Source: Collybiopsis luxurians FD-317 M1 (lineage: Eukaryota; Basidiomycota; Agaricomycetes; Agaricales; Omphalotaceae). Taken from it: a DNA stretch of 64,000 nucleotides. Every line of letters starts with the position of its first letter. Within the stretch, counting starts at the first letter, position 1. Of this stretch, positions 1 through 11,625 are shown one piece after another. The notes under the pieces are model-generated. The model was not told where the DNA came from and searched no databases. It was given only the letters and a program-made list of their open reading frames with translations. The stretch is taken from assembly GCA_000827265.1 (NCBI GenBank), contig KN834773.1:103484-167483 (forward strand), written 5' to 3'. The position numbers and the translations under genes were made by a program.

Positions 1-1937
1 GTTTGTACCCATACTGGTGAGATGCACAAGGTTTGACAGATGACCGAGTACCCCGATCATCGCATCAAAGTGCCGCGCCGTGCAATAGTTCCTCGACTCT
101 TACCATATTTACTTGTCCCTCCAGCCTCCCATACACTGGGCCAATATTATAAACCAATATCCTGATTAGCTGGTGCCCATAAAGCTGCGAATATGACATA
201 CAGATATGCTCAGTACACTAGCGCTCTGTAGGCGCGCAGATCACATAAATACAAATAAACAACGGTATAGATTCCGGAGGGCCGCAGAATTACGCAAAGC
301 ACTGTACTGACATATACAAGCTCAAAAGTCATGTCGGCACACTCCTGGAGGGTCCCGTCAGATTACAAGATGAGGAAGGTGAAAACAGCTTCCGGCTGAG
401 ATCCGGCAAACCCAGGGCTGCCGACTTAGAAGCCACTTGCCGGCTTTCGATGCCCTACTTATATATAGTACTCATATATAGTTATTATATAACATGCGAG
501 GGGACCACAGCAGTGGCAGATTGGTCCCACACCATTTGATTATAATTCTCAACATGTATAAACTGTATACAAACCATATGTAGCACCCGTCATCTTGCCG
601 CAGACCCAAAATTTTGCATCCAAAATTATGCAGTGGTCTCCTCCGCATCGCCGTTATCTTCTTCATGTGGCCTGTAATATAACATTCGATAAGCATTCTC
701 TCAGATAAAGTGAATAAGATTTTTAAAAAAAAAAAAAAAAACTGATTCGGAAAATTGTGGTTTTTGTGAGGGTTATTCACTACACTCCGAGTGAGCAGGA
801 AAGAATAAGATTTGAGATTATACCTTGAGATCGGAAAGAGCACTTCGGTCAACTATGTCAGCTGGCTTTGATTGGAGATCTTGAGATTCGTTTTGCTTCT
901 TTTTTTTTTTGGCCTGTCCCATCCTACTCTTATGGTTTCGTCTATTGCACAATTTAAAGTAGTAGCTATAGGGTATTTGTAGCCTGCAGTAGTCAGCTTG
1001 TGGTCGAAGTACGAGGCTGGAAGCGCAAGTGGGAACGGCTCTTCCCATATTTGGAAGCGACATTTGTTTTTGCGTACAACTTGTATGCAATAGCTCCGAA
1101 GACGCTGGGTGACTAGAAGGTTTGAGAACGGCGCTGTCCAGACCGGAGTAAAAGGTAAAGATTTCTGGATGAAAGCTTTCACAGCAACTATAGTAGAGCT
1201 ACCATGTCGATAATATCTACCAGAATATCCGGTTTCCGCCTTAGAATCTCGAATTGTTTCGCGGCATACCATTGGCGGTTTCCGGGGGTCCTGTTAAAAC
1301 TGCGCGGAGGTGTTGAAGGAATAGATCTGGCCGGAGGCATATCTCTCACGATTTACATAAACAACGTTGCGGAGGTTGTTTTTGCGTCTTGACCATGAAC
1401 TATCAGCTGCTCAAAGCACTTTCATCCGCTGGTCAGAAAGCTGTCGTACGTGCACTTTTCTCACTGCCTGCTCTTTTTCAACCTCTCATCAAGCTTTTTC
1501 AGGCCAGTAGAATGTCCAGGTCACTACTACCAGGCTCGCTTTTCGAGAACCGTCTCCATTGAGGCATATACTTCAGCACTTTTCAGACAAAGATTTTACA
1601 TGATATCCAAGCAAGGGGCACTCTAGATCTCAGTCGGAAGAAAGCCTTTCGTATACTGGTGCGATCCCCCCACAGGTGGCACCCAACGGCCTCAATCTTC
1701 CCGCCTTCTTTCCGGCGGGGACGCTTGCCAGTCACTGGGAACGACGGATAACCACGAGGACTCAGCAATCAGTGGATGAAGGTACGTTTGAGCTCCTACT
1801 AGCGATAGGGCACCTCATTGTGCCCTTGTAGTATGTGGCTGTGCATGTTCCGGATATTTTAATATACAAACAGGATTTCATGACGTTCGCTCTTCAACTA
1901 CTCAAACTCCCATGATTATCTTCTGTGGGTCGTTCGA
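1..1937. other. no confident gene
   Basis: No gene is supported here. The longest open frame (853-1272, minus) is rich in unrelated-looking residues, has no recognisable motif and no good splice partners. There are short A and T homopolymers near 725-741 and 901-910. Minus-strand codons at about 1583-1768 could be decayed coding sequence, but nothing ties them to a family. Confidence 0.4.
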
Positions 1938-2928
1938 TCACTCTAGACAGTTATGACCTGCAAAAGGATAAGCTGGAAAACTGGATATTCGAGCAGTGAA
2001 CGCACCGCAGCTATGGAAATGGTTGTGGTTGTGTATGACAACATTTCGCGAATTGCGTACACACAGCGTACTGCAGTTTGTGTCCTTACCACTGGCGCTA
2101 AAGCTCCCGCCCTTGATGGTTGCGTCTTTGGCATTGGCAAACATGGTCGGCGGGTTCATGGCGGGTGCAATATTGGTGTCTGATGTGCGGTTAACGGCCG
2201 ACGGTACGTTTGAACTCTTACTGCTTAGTTGTTGTTCCTGATGGCCTTCCAGTATTTCACTGCCTGACTTCGTAGTTCGCTCATCCTTCGCTCGGTCAAT
2301 CTTCAGCCGAGTTAACCTCCGCTGTGCGATATCGGTCACACGTTCGTTGCACCAGCTACGCTCAGAATCTTACCTCAAGATCTACCCCCCTCATTTTCAC
2401 TTCCTCCTGAAGCCTTTTAACCTTTCTCAGGTCCCACACTCGCATCAATCCTGCCGTGAAATTGTTTCGCCTATGCAACACGTCTACCAGCCGTTTACAA
2501 CCTTCCATTGTCCTGTATTCGACACAACTCGTTCAAAGGCGTTCGAACCGAATAGTAGGGATCTACTGCTCACCTAGAGAACTCCATCAATCTGTCCGCT
2601 AGTCGGTTCAACATATCCGTTTTCTGCTGCTCGTCTACTCTGCTGTGCTCATCTAGCACCATATCAAATATATTCTTGATCTCATTGGACAATTCTCTTA
2701 TTGGTTTTCTTTGCATTAACAGGGTATCCAGTGATTCGGCCTGTTCATAGGTTTCTGTTCAATACGCCGTTCCCTCCAGGGCAAAAGGCTCAATTGACTT
2801 ACCTTGGTTTCGATATACCCGACCATTGCCTCCATGCTTTCAAGCTTTTCCGAAATAAGCAAGTGCTTCTTCCCATCGGTGTCTCCGGTCATCGCTGTAC
2901 TCAAGACGTTCGACAAACTCCTGTGCAA
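1938..2928 (-). CDS. helical protein ending in GGSFSA motif (3' part)
   Basis: Minus-strand exons join cleanly: 2803 and upstream, 2574-2740, 2374-2512 and 1938-2321, with introns of 62, 61 and 52 bp. The last three exons give 230 codons including the stop. The N-terminal part is charged and helical (LESMEAMVGYIETK, IKNIFDMVLDEHSR, LQEEVKMRGVDLE), resembling the helical domains that begin many Agaricomycete NACHT/STAND proteins; that link is inference from style, not a domain hit. The C-terminal part reads MFANAKDATIKGGSFSASGK, then an Asn/His-rich tail. No NACHT ATPase follows, so the protein is short. The 5' end is unresolved: two frames upstream of 2840 both look coding, so a frameshift or missed intron is possible. 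The GGSFSA motif ties it to the repeat family at 46-51 kb. Confidence 0.55.
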
Positions 2929-3484
2929 TGGGACGAGATGAAAAACAGCAGTTGTTGCGGTTTTCGTTACAGGGGATTCTTGAAAGACAAGGGCGTCTGT
3001 CCCGATGGATGGTTTTGTGCTGGTTTTCCGGTCCCAAGGTCCGAGGACGGTTTGCTCTGGGTTGTACCAGCTGTATTGGACGACGCGGGAATGGGGAAAT
3101 CGCTCTATCGGCGCCTATTAAGGTGCATGTGATGATGTCTACCGACAATTGAGACGGTTTTACATCCCTTCCCATTCTCCGGCTTGCGTATTACGATTCT
3201 ATGAGACGAGGTTCTTACACCAGGCTATCTAGTGCCACTTGTGCCATTGGTTTAATGCATCTATCATCTTGAATGTCGACTTGTTGTCTTTGCTTCTTCC
3301 CGATTTTGCGGCTATTAGCGCTAATTGTGTCTCTGTCCATCGAAACTTTCATGAAGCTGCATTTTTGAAGCTATGGCTTTGATATAGAGGCGGCGTCGAT
3401 ACACGACGCAGTTTTATTTAACGTTTGATATCTGGACATGTTCCATGGTCTCAGCTTTCACTACAGTAGCACATATCCCATGTC
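2929..3484. other. no confident gene
   Basis: Open frames cover both strands at 2840-3175, but none shows motifs or consistent splice sites. It may hold decayed 5' exons of the helical gene that ends at 1938. Confidence 0.3.
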
Positions 3485-3992
3485 GAGCTCTTGCGCAGGC
3501 ATTCATATGAAACATGCAGACATGCCCCTAGATGAATAAACGAAGGTGTATCTTGAATTTTGGGTCGGTAATTGTTTTTCGGAGGAGTTGCATTATCATG
3601 TACAACATTGGCCTCGAGATCTCGAACGTATGTTTCTTCTTTTTTAAATTTGCTTTCGGACCCGCTCTATACACTGTCTACTGCCGTTACTGACGACTTT
3701 ATCTCTCGAAAGCAATGCCCTTCTTGCTCTGGAAAATGTAAGCAGATTGACACCATCGTGTTAAGAAACAATATAAGTTATTGTCAATGGCAAGATCGGG
3801 CTCGGATAGCTCGAATAGCTCTGCAGATTCTGCATTGGTGAGTCGCGGAGAAGCCTACATCATGACTTCCCGCCAATTCTACTTCTGCAGGAAGAGAACG
3901 ACGGGCCTCCATTCAAGTATAACCCTCAAATCTGGATGCCTGTGTCTTGGCACATTCGTGGGGGAGCCATGATACCTCCCCGCAAATCACGC
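3485..3992 (+). pseudogene. C-terminal half of 213-aa family, decayed
   Basis: This plus-strand stretch translates to residues matching the C-terminal half of the intact gene at 23827-24590: a block around MPLDE..TKVYLEFW, then MPFLLW.., SMARSGSDSS.. and, after an intron-like gap with GTGAGT and CTGCAG, FKYNPQIWMPVSWH. A TAA at 3537-3539 replaces the CAA (Gln) of the intact copy. The homology continues past the stop into about 130 bp of 3' flank, which also matches 23700-23830 in opposite orientation. It is therefore a DNA-level copy rather than a processed one. No N-terminal half precedes it. Confidence 0.75.
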
Positions 3993-4119
3993 AGATTTTT
4001 AGACCTCGGAATATTGCCGCAAGTCCAACGCAAGCCCTAGAGGTGTCGACGGAGTAGATTCGAACTCGAAGATGCAGAGGATAGTTGTGAGCGTAGTACA
4101 CTGCTTGTCACGATGTATC

Positions 4120-4378
4120 TCATATTTTCAAGCGAATACCTGCACCTTGTTCGACCATAGCCATTCGACCGACTAGTAGATAATACTTTGGAAATTCATC
4201 ATTATCTTCGCTAATCTGATCGTCGCATGTGAGTGGTAGGGGAATGACATCCGGAGGTCTTCGGTGCGATGGTCATAAATAGTAGTGCATCATGCTAGCT
4301 AAGCGGACACCTTCAGCGGCATCGATTTCGCTCTGCGGCATGTTGCGGTAGAGTAATCCTCGGCGAAGACTTAGACAT
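4120..4378 (-). pseudogene. N-terminal fragment of 213-aa family, decayed
   Basis: Read on the minus strand this begins MSKSSPR, lacks about 25 residues by an internal deletion, and continues with the family hallmarks YRNMPQSEIDA, a variant of EDPPDVVPLP, and YYLLVGRMAMVEQGAGIRLK. It then stops abruptly where it meets the oppositely oriented C-terminal fragment at 3485-4125. It most resembles the decayed copy at 22480-23312. The junction looks like a rearrangement between two family members. Confidence 0.7.
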
Positions 4379-4625
4379 GATGGCACAATTCAAGTTTAGG
4401 ATCCTTACTGTTGTTTATATTCACTGTTAGTAGCTTCAGTTCAGGACCAACCGGGCTGTAAAATTGCAAGCCTTGTCGTCTTGTTGTGTGCGAGAAGCAA
4501 GCCCTGACCGTGTACCGACAGACGACGAATCATTTTCTACACCTGGTCAGCTCATAATCATCCAGTATATCAGTTCGTATGCTTACCACACCGACAGAGC
4601 TGCCGACCGCACCCACCACACCTGA

Positions 4626-4740
4626 AAGGCATGATCAGTGGCCATTCGGAAACGAACGATTATCTTTCCGTCAGCTGGAATATCATAGGCAATGGCCATT
4701 CGCAAGCGGACGGTTGTCCTATCAGTTGGCATATGATGAC
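4626..4740. repeat. imperfect 50-bp tandem duplication
   Basis: Two adjacent units of about 50 bp share TGGCCATTCG, a following CGAACGAT/CGGACGGT block and a TCAGCTGG/TCAGTTGG block. No gene was recognised around them: 4400-5521 otherwise holds only short open frames without motifs. Confidence 0.5.
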
Positions 4741-5521
4741 CTGCGAATATTGTTTCAGTTGGGTACGGAAGACCAAGGGAGTTGAGGGGCGTTATGAATA
4801 AGTTCCTATTTCCATAGTTTCCTTTTGAATTTGTGTATAGCCCCCGTTTGTTACCACCTATGCATTGCGACGAGTATTGGCCACGATGGCTTTGCCCAGT
4901 AGACGGAGACACGATGGGTAGAAGCAGAGTCGAAGCCTGTTACACGGTTGTGGTGCCGCCAGAGGTTGAAGAGGAAATGAACGATGATGAAAGGCACTTC
5001 AGGTCGCTGGATACAGCGAAAGTGATCCTGCAGGGATTAGATATCAGAGGGGTGAACAGTAGAGTTGGCTCTGGAATGGCTAGGCCTCGGAGGTGGCGCA
5101 AAATTAGATAAAGCGTTAGATATCCGTACTCCTCATATAATACACTGGAATTCTGCAAGCTCGGGACCTACCCATGCTCAGGGAATTAGGACCAACCTGT
5201 ACCTGTACCAGAAATAGAATGTGAACGAGTATCATCGCACCGCTGTAGAATCCCGCTGGGAGTGATCGTGGGAATTCACTTTGGCTGTTCTTATACGCGA
5301 CCATACTCCTTACATGAACATTTTGCAGACACTCATTGATAGAAAAAAATTTCTAATAGTAACATACGAGTACATTATTGATAGCCTCATCCATAAAGCA
5401 ATCCATATATTTTCAATCAATGGAAGTCATGATATAAGGAGGGTTCAGGTTAAGTTTAATACTTACCATTGTTCACGAGACTGGAACAGTAAAATACTCC
5501 ATAAGGGACAGAAAATCCAGA

Positions 5522-6395
5522 TTACAAGTCCGTGATAGAGAAGAAGTCACCCTGGAGATCCAGGTCGCAGCCTTTCAACTGCAGCAAGATGAGGAGTAAA
5601 CGGGGACGAGAGAGCAAGGATTACTCACAGCCCACTGCGTCAAGATACTCAAAATCTCATTCAGGTTCTCTTGTCGAGTGAATTTAGCGGACGTCCAGTA
5701 ACGCTTGGAGACCGAATTTACTGCTATAAAAATGTACTCATCTCCGTTGGTTACGAATCCACGGACAAATGCCTGTCTAAATATTTGTCATTGAATAGCC
5801 AAATTAAAGTAAAGTGATCACCTACTTTCTAGACTGGCTCAAGGAGAGAATTTGGCACACCCCAGTCGCTATCTGACATGCTAGCGGTCTGACCGTGACT
5901 TCGCATCCCGCGAAGCCAATCCCACTCGAAAGGGCGGCCTCTACAACCCAGACTGTCGCACCCTCAGTGGTTACTGGGACTATTGTTAAATCCGCCTCAC
6001 TCGAATTATCGGTGAGCACGGCGTTCTCATCCTGGATAATGGATGCGATCCGAAATAGAATGGCACTAACAAGGAACCTGGACCCGGCCTTGGAAAAGAC
6101 ATTGTTACTCCTGGCAACTGCTGGGAGCGGAGAGGAGACTTACTGCTATGTTCTGTTCCACGAGGTTAAGATGAGATTTCAGAAATGCTCCACTCCATAG
6201 GCGATTTCCTTGCTGCATGAGCCTTGTTTCGAGGGTTTTGTTCGCCTCGAACGTCAAGTACCCTCCCAGCTGCATACCCTCATCTCGAAGGGTTTTTTCG
6301 GAAAGAGAATTAGAGGAGGCGACATGCCGTGAATTATCAGTTTGCGACTTAGCACCTCCAGAGGATTTCTTGGTAGTTCGACGAACTTTGGGCAT
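5522..6395 (-). CDS. E-x-K-core family protein, short member
   Basis: Four exons (6144-6395, 5826-6088, 5629-5776, 5522-5578) with 55-, 49- and 50-bp introns sum to 240 codons, so 239 aa. The start at 6395 (MPKVRRTTKKSSGG) opens a basic N-terminus. The central part aligns by eye with the divergent neighbour at 6502-7825: GMQLGGYLTF with GITFRGHIEP, GSRFLVSAILFRIASII with GVRLVIDAILLRVTCII, and FVRGFVTNGDEYIF with WVRGLITDGSKFIF. The neighbour's VVEAK (E-x-K) is VVEAA here (Glu134, Ala136), and the GALDY segment is absent. If the core is a nuclease-like fold, this copy would have lost the lysine. Function is unknown. Confidence 0.75.
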
Positions 6396-6501
6396 GTTGG
6401 GAGTATAGTGGTGGTGATGATTGATAAAGAAACGACGCCACGTTACGTCACATTTCAATTCGTCACTCTCGTGACTACATCATTCTTATAATTGAACCAT
6501 C
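6396..6501. promoter_or_regulatory. shared divergent promoter of the paralogue pair
   Basis: Only 106 bp separate the two start codons of the head-to-head paralogues, so both core promoters must overlap here or extend into the neighbouring 5' coding sequence. No TATA box stands out. Confidence 0.5.
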
Positions 6502-7825
6502 ATGCGAACGCGCAATTCCACAAGAGCTGCGGCCGCCGTGCAGGCGCGCAAAGCCCGAGCGTCCGTCATGCAGACGCGCAGCGCCACGGGAGCCAAGGCG
6601 CGAAAAAATAATTCCCGTTCCTCAAATGTAAAGAAGCCGTCGAAACAAAACTTGCAACAGGCTCGGAAAAGCGCAAATGTGCGTAGCAATCGTCGGAAAG
6701 CGCCCGCTCGAAAACAAATGTCGGAATCAAATTCGGTCGCGGGTTACTTGTCAAAAAACCTTGAGCAGATCCTTAGATATCTTCCGAATAATCTACGGAA
6801 TACTCTACTCGACATTGAAGCCGTAGGTCCCGATTATTGGAATTCTTCTATTCGGTTTTGCTGATAATCTTCAGAACGAAAATGAACCAGCACGTCCACC
6901 TTCTTAATCTTTCGCTATTTACTTACTCCTCTTGGTCCTAGTCCGTTCCTTTCGCAGCAGCGTCCTCCCAGAATATCAAAAGTGCTGGAATTACCTTCAG
7001 AGGGCATATCGAACCCAAGACCACGAGCAAGGCCGCGCAATCCAGACTTCTAAACCAGGGCAAGTTGTGGACACAGAAGTTCCTCGAGGATCATTTGAAG
7101 CTCCTTGAGCGTTCCGTTCCAACGACAGTAAGTTTTCATATGTAATTCTCCGTGGGCTCCTCGTCTTACTCTCCTTTTGATTACGAGTCCGGTGTTCGAC
7201 TAGTAATTGATGCCATCTTGTTGCGCGTAACATGTATCATAGAAGGAAGTCCCACCAGATCAGTCGAACGCCGCCATCACTCCGTCATAGCTCCTGAAAT
7301 ACGAATCCCCAAGTCCGCTGACTCCCCCTTCCACGGAGCTCTCGATTATGGAATGATCCGCTTCGTCGGGAAAAAACAGTCCGCAACCGCATTCGTTCAG
7401 ACGATTACGGTAGAGTCGATCGCGTCGATCAAGCAAAACTCTGGTACTAGTGGAGTTACGGTTGTCGAAGCCAAGGTTGATAGTGTTGAGGAGTGTATCA
7501 ATCAGCTTTTGGCCCAGCTCCACTCCGTTGCCTGGGCTCTGAGGTACGTGTGATATATTTCATGAATGCTCAATCTCTGACTCTCAATCAGTCAACAATG
7601 GGTTAGGGGGCTCATAACGGATGGGTCTAAATTTATATTCGCAGTTTTGGACTCCAGGACAAACCGTTATTGGATCAGTGCTCCCTTACAGAGATTGACA
7701 TCTCTTAAGGAAATCATCTGTCTTCTAGCTCAATGGATGGTCAGTATTGTCTTTCAAATTCCTCTGTATTGGCTAACCATTAGTCTAGATTCAAGACCCA
7801 AAGACTACCATTCAGCAGGATGTAG
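6502..7825 (+). CDS. E-x-K-core family protein, long member
   Basis: Five exons (6502-6822, 6942-7127, 7188-7543, 7592-7739, 7784-7825) sum to 351 codons, so 350 aa. The first about 90 residues are very basic (MRTRNSTRAAAAVQARKARA), which suggests nuclear targeting or DNA binding. The rest follows a layout common in Agaricomycete hypothetical proteins: a helical block, GALDYGMIRF (Asp222), VTVVEAK (Glu263, Lys265), then WVRGLITDGSKFIFAV. An Asp followed by E-x-K on a strand is the signature of PD-(D/E)XK nuclease-like folds, so a nuclease-like core is possible but unproven. It is the head-to-head partner of the gene at 5522-6395, which has lost the lysine. Confidence 0.78.
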
Positions 7826-8565
7826 CTTTCAACTGTCTGTGATAGGTACTTCAATTCATGCATATTGTAGCACCTCTTGGACTGTTGTATCTTTCAATTG
7901 TACATCATGGACCTTCTAATGTAATGAAAGTATCAGATACTATGCACCTCGAGCGCGTTTTTGACTCCTTTTCTTGAGCCCATTGAAGAGTAGGATTCTT
8001 CCGAGTTGCCTGGGGCCCGGGCATTGGCAGTCAATGCGGCCAATGATGACCAGTCTAAAAGCCTTCAGCCAAGCAAGTGGCGAGGCGTCGGGGCATAATT
8101 TGTAAGGCAGACGAAATAGAAAAAAATTCAATTTAACTGAGCCTATTTGCTCCGTGGACTGTATTTATGCTTCTAATGTAAGAGGGAATATCTGCAGCTT
8201 TGGAGTCGAGAGCTAGTGAGCCTTGCTCGGTAGGTCAGGACCAATTAGGGACTACATAGCCCAGCGCGGCGCGTGGATAGGCTTTATACGAGCTAGAAGC
8301 TAAGTTCGACGGATACTAAACTTGAAGAAGGTGATAAATAGACTTTGGATGGAGGTGTACGCGAAGAAACAGGGTTGGTGATAGCGATGAGATGCGAGCG
8401 CCTCAGAGGCGTCGAATTTTCAATATTCTACCATGTGATTGCGGGCTCTTTTTTTGAAGCACTCGCTCGTTCTTCACTTTCTCAAACCAGCACCGATTGC
8501 CGGCTCCTTGAGTTTGGCTCCGCAACTTAGCACTCTTATATTGTCAAGCAGTCAAAATTACCGTT
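7826..8565. other. intergenic, nothing recognised
   Basis: Only short frames lie here. Coding signal ends at the stop at 7823-7825 and resumes with the F-box-like ORF at 8566. Confidence 0.5.
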
Positions 8566-9085
8566 ATGAAACATAAGTATGACTTTGATTCCTTTGTCTC
8601 TGTTTCTTATGAACCCTCTGCCAGAGAGTCCGGTTCATTCAGATCCCCTCCCACTTTTCCCATAGAAATCGCACACAAAATTTGTCTCTTCAGCCAGAGG
8701 CAGGAGCTTGCCACTCTGTCCCAAGTTTGCATTAAATTCAATTTCATCTGCGGTGAGATCCTTTATCGGGACTCACCCCAGTCGGCTCTCACATCTTTGG
8801 CCCAAGAAATCTAGACCAACATCCCATAACCCTCAAAATCACTTTTATCATCCAGTATATCATTTGCGGAAACTAACTTGTATGGATGTTGGCCGAGTAA
8901 ATCCCAGTTCATATAAGACGAAAAGGATCGATCTTGCCTCATATCTTTGTTGTATCTTCAATAATATGCAGCGACACTGCCCTGAAAAAAAACTGGTAGC
9001 ACTTCATCTTAGTCTCGTACATCAAATGCTCCAGGATATATTAGGGTCTCAGATCCCACCATGTCTCACCGAGCTCAAAAGTTGA
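8566..9085 (+). pseudogene. F-box protein gene, probably broken
   Basis: The ORF starting at 8566 contains an F-box-like stretch: FPIEIAHKICLFSQ, then LATLSQVCIKFNFICGEILY. This is the usual order of PxEIxxxI, LxxLSQVCxxF and CxxxLYR in basidiomycete F-box proteins, which recruit substrates to SCF ubiquitin ligases. A stop follows soon after at about 8812. Leucine-rich sequence of the expected kind (ALHLSLVHQMLQDIL) continues in another frame to 9085. No splice pair joins the two convincingly, so I read it as frameshifted. The window 9086-9750 holds no further recognisable exon. Confidence 0.5.
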
Positions 9086-9829
9086 GACTGACCGTCTCAC
9101 TTCCCAACGTTTCCCTGTGGCGTTCAGGCGCTGTCATCCAGCCCACAGTGAGTGTCCCCATTTCCCATGCTGCAGCAAGATGATGTGAATTTTTTTTTAT
9201 AGCAATCACTTATCACAGAAAATTTAGTGTCTCTTGAATTCAATTTCTCTCTATTCTCTCCGCGTAAGTTCTTTCCAATCGGGATACACTATCTCACAAA
9301 TTTTCTTTGAACAGTGTGTCACGAAACTGCACTTGGTCTATTTTCAGGCCTTCCACGAAACAACCTGAAGGTACTGGTGATATGGTTCCCCTGGTCCTTC
9401 ACTAGCTTCTGCACAACCTCTTTGGATGAGATAAGTTGTGTAAGGAGGATGGAAAGGTTGATTGAATATTCAGCTAAATGCTGTTGATCGGTTGAAGGAG
9501 GCTCGAATCGCAGATAGTGAGCTAAAAGTTCAGGTATTCCGAAACTCTCTTTCCCATTCCAGAGCAGGTGCTTCGTTAAAGCCAAAGGCACGGATCTGCA
9601 GCCTGTCTCTGATCTCTGTCTCGCCTACCCAGGTAATTCCGAGTAGACTAACCACCTCAGAGACTTTGACAGTCAATCTGAGGCTGGTGGTGGCCTGTCG
9701 GCACTAGCCGTTGGCTGGTTCTTGCCCCAAAACTCCACCAGTTATAGGACCCCTATCTCTAGACAGACCATATTGCCATCATCGAGTCCCTTTCAGGATA
9801 TTGGGGTAGAAGGATGTCACACCGGAGAA
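9086..9829. other. no recognised gene
   Basis: Contains a minus-strand open frame (9319-9591) without motifs. The Ty3 relic begins somewhere after about 9750, with no clear LTR edge. Confidence 0.35.
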
Positions 9830-9879
9830 AGTCCAGGTCCTTCACAGTTGCATTACTAGAGTGTGGATATGTCCACTGC

Positions 9880-10145
9880 AAACCTCCTTCACCAAGGGAG
9901 GGCTCTGTAACATTTAGAGTCCGCATCGACCACCAACCCATGCTCAGATGCGCACACTGAGATGCTACTGGGCTACTAGATGTCAGACAATGACACACCA
10001 AGGTGATGTCATTGCTCTGGAGCTCAGCCATTTGCCAATTCACACCTCCTTTGCTAAGGGAGGGCTCTGAAGTACTGGAGACCCAAGGAGCATGGCCATC
10101 TGCCAACACACATGGTAGCCTCCTTTGCTAAGGGAGGGCTCACCT
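9880..10145. repeat. three copies of a CCTCC...GGGAGGGCTC motif
   Basis: At about 9886, 10046 and 10119 the sequence CCTCCTTTGCTAAGGGAGG, or a close variant of it, is followed by GCTC. Each copy is a small inverted repeat (CCTCC/GGAGG) with an 8-9 base loop. They lie in the 3' noncoding part of the Ty3 relic, or its LTR. Confidence 0.6.
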
Positions 10146-10225
10146 GGTTTGGTATATCTTTAAAGTCCCAGTCCATGAAACTTAGACTCAAGTCAAGGTG
10201 CCAGTACTCTGGCTTTGAGTACCCC

Positions 10226-10654
10226 TTACCAAAGGGTTACCCTAACCTGGTGGTAGGACAATGTGCCATCTTCCATGACAAGGCTTTCACAAGGGTAGAC
10301 TGAGCATGCCAGTCTTGTGTGTATGAAACTAGGTCCTTCTTGATGTCCAGCGAGCTCATTTAATTGACACAAAGACCGTGGGAATGTTTGAGAAGATGGT
10401 GGTTGGAGATCAAGAAGCGTCCTCCCAGGTTGTCCTCTAATGTGAATTACAGGTGGGCATGAGAGCGTCCAGCAGAAGGGGTCCGTATGGTACAAACACA
10501 AGCAGTCAACATGAAATACATTATGTATTTTGCGTAGGTCTCTCAGAAGGTCTAGTCTGTATGCGTGCATTCCAATTCTTTCCAGAATTGTATACAGTCT
10601 GCTCCATTTATGATCTAGTTTTTTCATGGGTCTCCTAATGCAAATGTTTTCCAT
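10226..10654 (-). pseudogene. Ty3 post-integrase region
   Basis: Reads KLDHKWSRLYTILERIG, then RLDLLRDLRKIHNVFHVDCL and LYHTDPF. This is the stretch that follows the integrase core in Ty3 polyproteins of basidiomycetes, where a WSGPF-like motif and a LP...IHNVFHVS block are typical. It then passes into sequence without a chromodomain signature and ends at a stop at 10226. Confidence 0.75.
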
Positions 10655-11055
10655 ATTTAACCAGACTTGTTGTCCAGTTTCTCATTGCAGAGGGACTGTC
10701 CACTTCCTATTATAGTTTTGTTCTGCAGCTTCTTGTGCAACTGCTATTTGTTCCTTTAAGTAAAACTGTAGCAGCTCTAAATCTTTAGCAAATGCATTAG
10801 CTTCTGAGTCTTCCGCCTCTTTCCAGCTTATTGTTAGTCATGGATGATACCCTTTGTTGGCAAAAAAAGGGCTAACTCCCATTACCAAGTGTGGGGTGTT
10901 GTTGTATACAAACTCTGCTATGGGTAATAGGAGATCCCAATTATTTTGATCATATGAATGATAGATTTGTAGGTAGTTTTCCAACAACTGATTTGTTCAC
11001 TCCATTTGTCCATCCATTTGCAGGTGGTATGCGGTCAAAAATTTAGCTTCAATCC

Positions 11056-11574
11056 CTAGTGCAGTGCACAACTCCTTCCAGAATTGGAAACAAACAAAGT
11101 TCCCCTATCTGACACTATATCAGATGGAAGACCATGTTTTGAAAATACATGTTCAATAAACAACCTTGGGAATTTTGGTGCATTGTCTGTTGTGTGACAT
11201 GGAATATAAATTGCTTGTTTCATTAAATGATCTACTACCCCCAAAATTGCATTGAACTTGTCCTCTCCTGCTTTTGGAAGCTGTACTATATGATCCATTA
11301 AAATTGAGCTCCAAGGATGTTCGCCAATTGGGAGGGGTTTCAAATTCCCACACAGCTTATTACATCTGGCTTTCGCATGAATGCAGGAATGGCAACTTTG
11401 CACATATAAATGGACATCACAGGAGCTACTTTTCCAATAGAATACTTGATTTATCAGTTTTCTCATTTTCTTTTCCCCTGGGTGTCCACACAAAGCGTGA
11501 TCATGATATCCTGCAATTATATCTTGATGCAAGGTACCATGGTTCAGAACATAAATCCTTCCTCTATGCTTCAT
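11056..11574 (-). pseudogene. Ty3 integrase fragment
   Basis: Has an H2C2 zinc-finger pattern (YHDHALCGHPG..., then CHSCIHAK) followed by the start of the integrase core with WSSILMDHIVQLP and GLPSDIVSDRGTLFVS. The first catalytic aspartate position is kept in MDHI and the second in SDRG; the downstream catalytic glutamate region is lost after 11056. The frame upstream is interrupted by stops before the 941-bp insertion. Confidence 0.82.
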
Positions 11575-11625
11575 GATCCCTCATCAAAACTAACTGGTAC
11601 TTCTTCCCCTGACTTTAGCTCCTTC

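Noticed and set aside
2840..3175. Minus-strand ORF of 111 codons as a gene
   Set aside because: It overlaps the better supported frame of the helical gene, and no splice or motif supports the rest of it.
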